Assembly (NCBI RefSeq): GCF_013248975.1
Contig: NZ_JABRWH010000001.1
Span: 4,422,001-4,486,000, forward strand
Reading direction: 5' to 3'
Source of the DNA: Neobacillus endophyticus
Lineage (GTDB): Bacteria; Bacillota; Bacilli; Bacillales; Cytobacillaceae
DNA length: 64,000 nucleotides
In this document: positions 61,649 to 64,000 of the stretch, piece by piece
Position numbering within the stretch: position 1 is the first letter of the stretch
Layout: each line of letters starts with the position of its first letter
Translations under genes and position numbers: made by a program
The notes under the pieces: model-generated
Database searches by the model: none
The model's input: the letters and a program-made list of their open reading frames with translations, nothing else
Told to the model about the DNA's origin: nothing

Positions 61649-62536
61649 ATGAATTTTACTTGGTTATTAGGGCTATTCATCTTATCTCAGCAAGTATACA
61701 TGCCGCAAAGTTTAGAAATTACCAGCAACGGGAAGCCTATTTCCATTGTTAAACCTACTGAATTTCCTGTATTCCCCTTTATTCATTCCGAAAAACTTAA
61801 TACCATTATGGACGATCTTGATAAACGTGTTTACAAAGAACCTAAAAATGCTAGGGTGGATAAAAACGGCAATATCCTTCCAGGGCAGCCTGGTTACCGT
61901 TTAAATCGTCAAATTTTTACTGAAAAAATGTATTCTTATTATTTTAATCACAGTCCATCTAAATTAGAGGTCCCCTTATTAACAGTTTATCCAAGAGTTG
62001 ACAGTGAATTAATGGGAAATATACGAAGCGATAAAATTGGGGAGTATATAACATCGTTCAATTACGATAGTAGACAAAGAAATAATAATATTTATCTTGC
62101 GGCAGAAGCGATTAATAATTTTGTTCTTTTCCCCGGTGAAACTTTTTCCTTTAATAAAGTTGTTGGTCAAAGAACTGCTGAAAAAGGATATTTACCTGCA
62201 CGAGTAATCATTGAGGGGGAATTTTCAGATGATATTGGCGGAGGAATCTGTCAAGTCTCATCTACTCTGTTTAACGCAATAGATAACGCGGGTTTAAAAG
62301 TACTGCAGCGTTCCTCACACAGCAGAGAGGTTTCATATGTACCACCAAAGCGTGATGCGACGGTCAGTTGGAATGGACCGGATTTAATTTTTAAAAACGA
62401 ATACAATCAACCCATCCTAATTCAAGCTAAAACAGTAGATAATAAGCTGAAAATTGAGGTATATTCTTCCGATGTTATTCAATTTAAGCCTAAAAAAGTT
62501 CCCTATCTTCCTAATGAACAAAATGTCCCCAAGTAA
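61649..62536 (+). CDS. VanW family protein
   Basis: This 295-aa VanW-family protein has an N-terminal hydrophobic stretch that can act as a signal or anchor (residues about 3-16). It has the diagnostic VanW core: RNNNIYLAAEAINNFVLFPG, followed by ETFSFNKVVGQRTAEKGY, then GGGICQVSSTLFNA with its conserved cysteine and later HSREVSYVPPKRDATVSW. B. subtilis YoaR belongs to this group. VanW proteins accompany some vancomycin-resistance clusters, but their biochemical role is unknown; no other van gene is near. The ATG follows GGGGAGG. The last codons form the 5' arm of the terminator. Confidence 0.85.
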   Translation: MNFTWLLGLFILSQQVYMPQSLEITSNGKPISIVKPTEFPVFPFIHSEKLNTIMDDLDKRVYKEPKNARVDKNGNILPGQPGYRLNRQIFTEKMYSYYFNHSPSKLEVPLLTVYPRVDSELMGNIRSDKIGEYITSFNYDSRQRNNNIYLAAEAINNFVLFPGETFSFNKVVGQRTAEKGYLPARVIIEGEFSDDIGGGICQVSSTLFNAIDNAGLKVLQRSSHSREVSYVPPKRDATVSWNGPDLIFKNEYNQPILIQAKTVDNKLKIEVYSSDVIQFKPKKVPYLPNEQNVPK

Positions 62537-62557
62537 GGTTTTTACTTGGGGACATTT
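62521..62557 (+). terminator. Terminator overlapping the VanW gene end
   Basis: A 16-bp perfect stem AAATGTCCCCAAGTAA/TTACTTGGGGACATTT with a 5-nt loop. The 5' arm includes the last codons and the TAA stop codon of the VanW gene. The adjacent minus-strand gene ends 16 bp away, so it may serve both. Confidence 0.85.
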
Positions 62558-62572
62558 TGGTTGAAATATTCT

Positions 62573-63217
62573 CTAATTCTCAATTTTGTCTTTCGGGTCA
62601 TTTTGCTTCCATATCTCCATCGCGATCATGATACAACCTAAGGCAACAAGAAATCCATGAGCGACTCGCAGTGAGTGCCCGGCAAAAAATTGTGGGATAT
62701 ATAAAGAAATTCCGAAAGCATATGGAAGCCCCCACCATTTCATGTATATTCCAGATTTCCAAAAAGTGATGGCCAAAAAAATGGAGGAAATGGCGAGAAG
62801 CAAGAGTCCTATTAGAAACATGATAAGCCCTGGACCAGAACGGACAACATTGGCAAGTCTAACTAATTCTATACTCTGCTTTGTCAGCGCCTCCTGTCCT
62901 ATTGCGTGTAAACCGAAGGCTTCCCCTCCGTAAAATGGTAATGTTAAACCAACTCCAAGAATGCAGAATACAAACGCTATATACGAAAGTTTATGGAAAG
63001 AAAGCCCTTTTATTGATAAATGAAAATTGAGAAACCCCAATAGTAATAATGTGAAAGCAACCATAGCAAACATGTGAGCTATTAACCAATTCGTTGATCC
63101 GAAAGCAGCAGCTCCTGCTAAGGTCGTTTCATCAGAAAAAGGACGAATGATCGGATAAAGTACAAATAATATTCCTGAAATCACAAAAGATACTGCACTA
63201 AATCGATTATAAAACAT
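62573..63217 (-). CDS. Six-helix membrane protein, DUF998-like
   Basis: This 214-aa hypothetical membrane protein has about six helices: about 8-26, 42-65, 77-96, 133-155, 160-180 and 185-203. The even helix spacing and the short polar loops resemble small membrane proteins of the DUF998/DUF4386 kind, but I do not recognise a firm family. The ATG follows GGGGGG at normal spacing. It is monocistronic, convergent with the VanW gene. No function can be assigned. Confidence 0.6.
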   Translation of the reverse strand: MFYNRFSAVSFVISGILFVLYPIIRPFSDETTLAGAAAFGSTNWLIAHMFAMVAFTLLLLGFLNFHLSIKGLSFHKLSYIAFVFCILGVGLTLPFYGGEAFGLHAIGQEALTKQSIELVRLANVVRSGPGLIMFLIGLLLLAISSIFLAITFWKSGIYMKWWGLPYAFGISLYIPQFFAGHSLRVAHGFLVALGCIMIAMEIWKQNDPKDKIEN

Positions 63218-63431
63218 GATCGTAATCCCCCCATCAATTGAAAGTTTTTCATGACTCCATTAAACAGGCCGGTAAAAATAAATCTTGATAAAATATCCAA
63301 ATATCGTTTTCTTGGAAATTTGGAATTCAAACACTAAACAACTTTTTTTTCATTTTAATATATATTAGTTTGAATAGATGTAATTTTTATGTAAATTTTG
63401 GTTTCCCTTTCCATCTTTATTCAATAAAAAA

Positions 63432-63452
63432 ACTCCGATAAAAAATCGAAGT
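63432..63452 (-). terminator. Terminator of the alpha/beta hydrolase gene
   Basis: On the minus strand, ACTTCGAT pairs with ATCGGAGT (one G-U pair) around a 5-nt loop and is followed by TTTTTTTATTG. It lies 56 bp after the hydrolase stop codon. Confidence 0.75.
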
Positions 63453-63508
63453 CTAATTGTCCTATTTCATTGCCAAAAATGAGCATGATGATAATGAATA
63501 CAATAACT

Positions 63509-64000
63509 TCATTGATTGACCATGCTCAAAATTTCCTTGGCTACCAGATCCGGCCGATATTGATGTACATAATGTTCAGAATCTTCTACTATGATTTGTT
63601 TACCCGATACTGACCATTTCGTTAATGCCGCCTGACTTTTTAACCAGACTTTGTCTTGCTTTCCAAAATTCCCTGCAGTGATAACCGTCAAGGGAATGTC
63701 CAAAGGCTTCTTACCATTCAGCACTTTCCGCGCGTTAAGTTGACTTCGTTGCATTTCCTCCGTGATATTTTTGTTATTGGCCTTTAGAAGGGTGGAAATT
63801 CGATCAAGATCTTTCAGTTTATTAGGTAACTTTTTTAGACTATTTCGCTCGCTTGCTACTGATTCCGCAAACCCATGAATATGATAAAGTGCACGGGCCA
63901 CACCAGATTGAACAATAAACCGTTGAATGTACGAAACCGCTGTTAAAGGTGTTTGATTTGCGTAATATTCAGGACTTCCGCCATCCAGGAGTACAATACC
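63509..64000 (-). CDS. Alpha/beta hydrolase, C-terminal part (5' end outside the window)
   Basis: The frame is open to the last base of the window, so the gene begins beyond it; 163 codons are present. The visible start GIVLLDGGSPEYYA fits the loop just after the nucleophile strand of an alpha/beta hydrolase. The end IIVEDSEHYVHQYRPDLVAK carries the expected catalytic His in SEHYVH, within the last 20-25 residues. The nucleophile (usually GxSxG) would lie upstream. Lipase, haloperoxidase-like or general esterase activity is possible. It has its own terminator. Confidence 0.7.
   Translation of the reverse strand, partial: GIVLLDGGSPEYYANQTPLTAVSYIQRFIVQSGVARALYHIHGFAESVASERNSLKKLPNKLKDLDRISTLLKANNKNITEEMQRSQLNARKVLNGKKPLDIPLTVITAGNFGKQDKVWLKSQAALTKWSVSGKQIIVEDSEHYVHQYRPDLVAKEILSMVNQ

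Noticed and set aside
61649-62536. Vancomycin resistance cluster
   Set aside because: Only a VanW-like gene is present. No vanA/B-type ligase, vanH, vanX or VanRS genes are nearby, and VanW proteins are common in Bacillus.

Overview
The window reads as a chromosomal segment of a Gram-positive, low-GC, endospore-forming-type bacterium of the Bacillaceae (Bacillus sensu lato). The support is AT-rich DNA, strong AGGAGG-type ribosome binding sites, frequent TTG and GTG starts, hairpin plus T-run terminators, two S-box (SAM-I) riboswitches, and many genes with close Bacillus subtilis counterparts (GltA/GltD/GltC, Spx, MdtR/MdtP, YfiR, YdeI, YycE, YhcV, YxjG, YbgF/YbgG). The species cannot be named from sequence alone. 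No rRNA, tRNA, CRISPR array or phage module was seen.

Layout. 1-3.2 kb: the 3' part of a lipid-type glycosyltransferase, a VOC protein, a DoxX membrane protein and a small membrane protein. 3.3-11.3 kb: a transport and stress-resistance block with three MFS exporters, two TetR regulators, one MarR regulator and an isochorismatase-fold protein that lacks the family cysteine. Three of the regulatory regions show clear operator-like palindromes. 11.7-17.2 kb: small orphan genes, decayed gene fragments, an intact IS21-family element with exact ends and a 6-bp target duplication, and a cytochrome P450. 17.4-32.9 kb: a very large (about 2692 aa) cyclic beta-1,2-glucan synthase-like protein, then the glutamate synthase genes gltA-gltD with divergent gltC. 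33-40.9 kb: a long-type threonine synthase, an orphan pair of peptide-type ABC permeases, an amino acid permease, an IDEAL-domain protein, and a stress cluster (Rrf2 regulator, BA3454-type mini-protein, Spx paralogue), then rpiA. 41-47.2 kb: two more intact insertion sequences around a threonine aldolase, a DUF2651 protein and a DinB-fold protein. The second is an IS1182-type element that sits exactly between two 33-bp copies of a terminator hairpin.

47.2-64 kb: a CBS-domain protein, then a sulfur and amino-acid block. An S-box riboswitch precedes a MetE-C-like methyltransferase (yxjG type). Next come a polar amino acid ABC transporter whose three genes all use TTG starts, and an amino acid permease plus PatD-like gamma-aminobutyraldehyde dehydrogenase operon headed by a 25-codon upstream ORF. 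A sensor histidine kinase follows, then a second S-box riboswitch driving an S-methylmethionine-type permease (mmuP) and homocysteine S-methyltransferase (mmuM). The end holds a secreted protein, a TauE/SafE exporter, a VanW-family protein, a membrane protein and the 3' part of an alpha/beta hydrolase.

How the parts fit: the two S-boxes tie methionine recycling to methylated-sulfur uptake. GltC is placed to control gltAD. Each efflux gene sits beside a regulator with a candidate operator. The least ordinary items are the giant glucan synthase in a Bacillus-like genome, the insertion of an IS1182-type element into a terminator hairpin with duplication of the whole hairpin, the IS21 element with four 22-bp iterons at both ends and a third ORF, and the small upstream ORF coupled to the permease-dehydrogenase operon. 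No clearly new multi-gene defence or biosynthetic system was identified.
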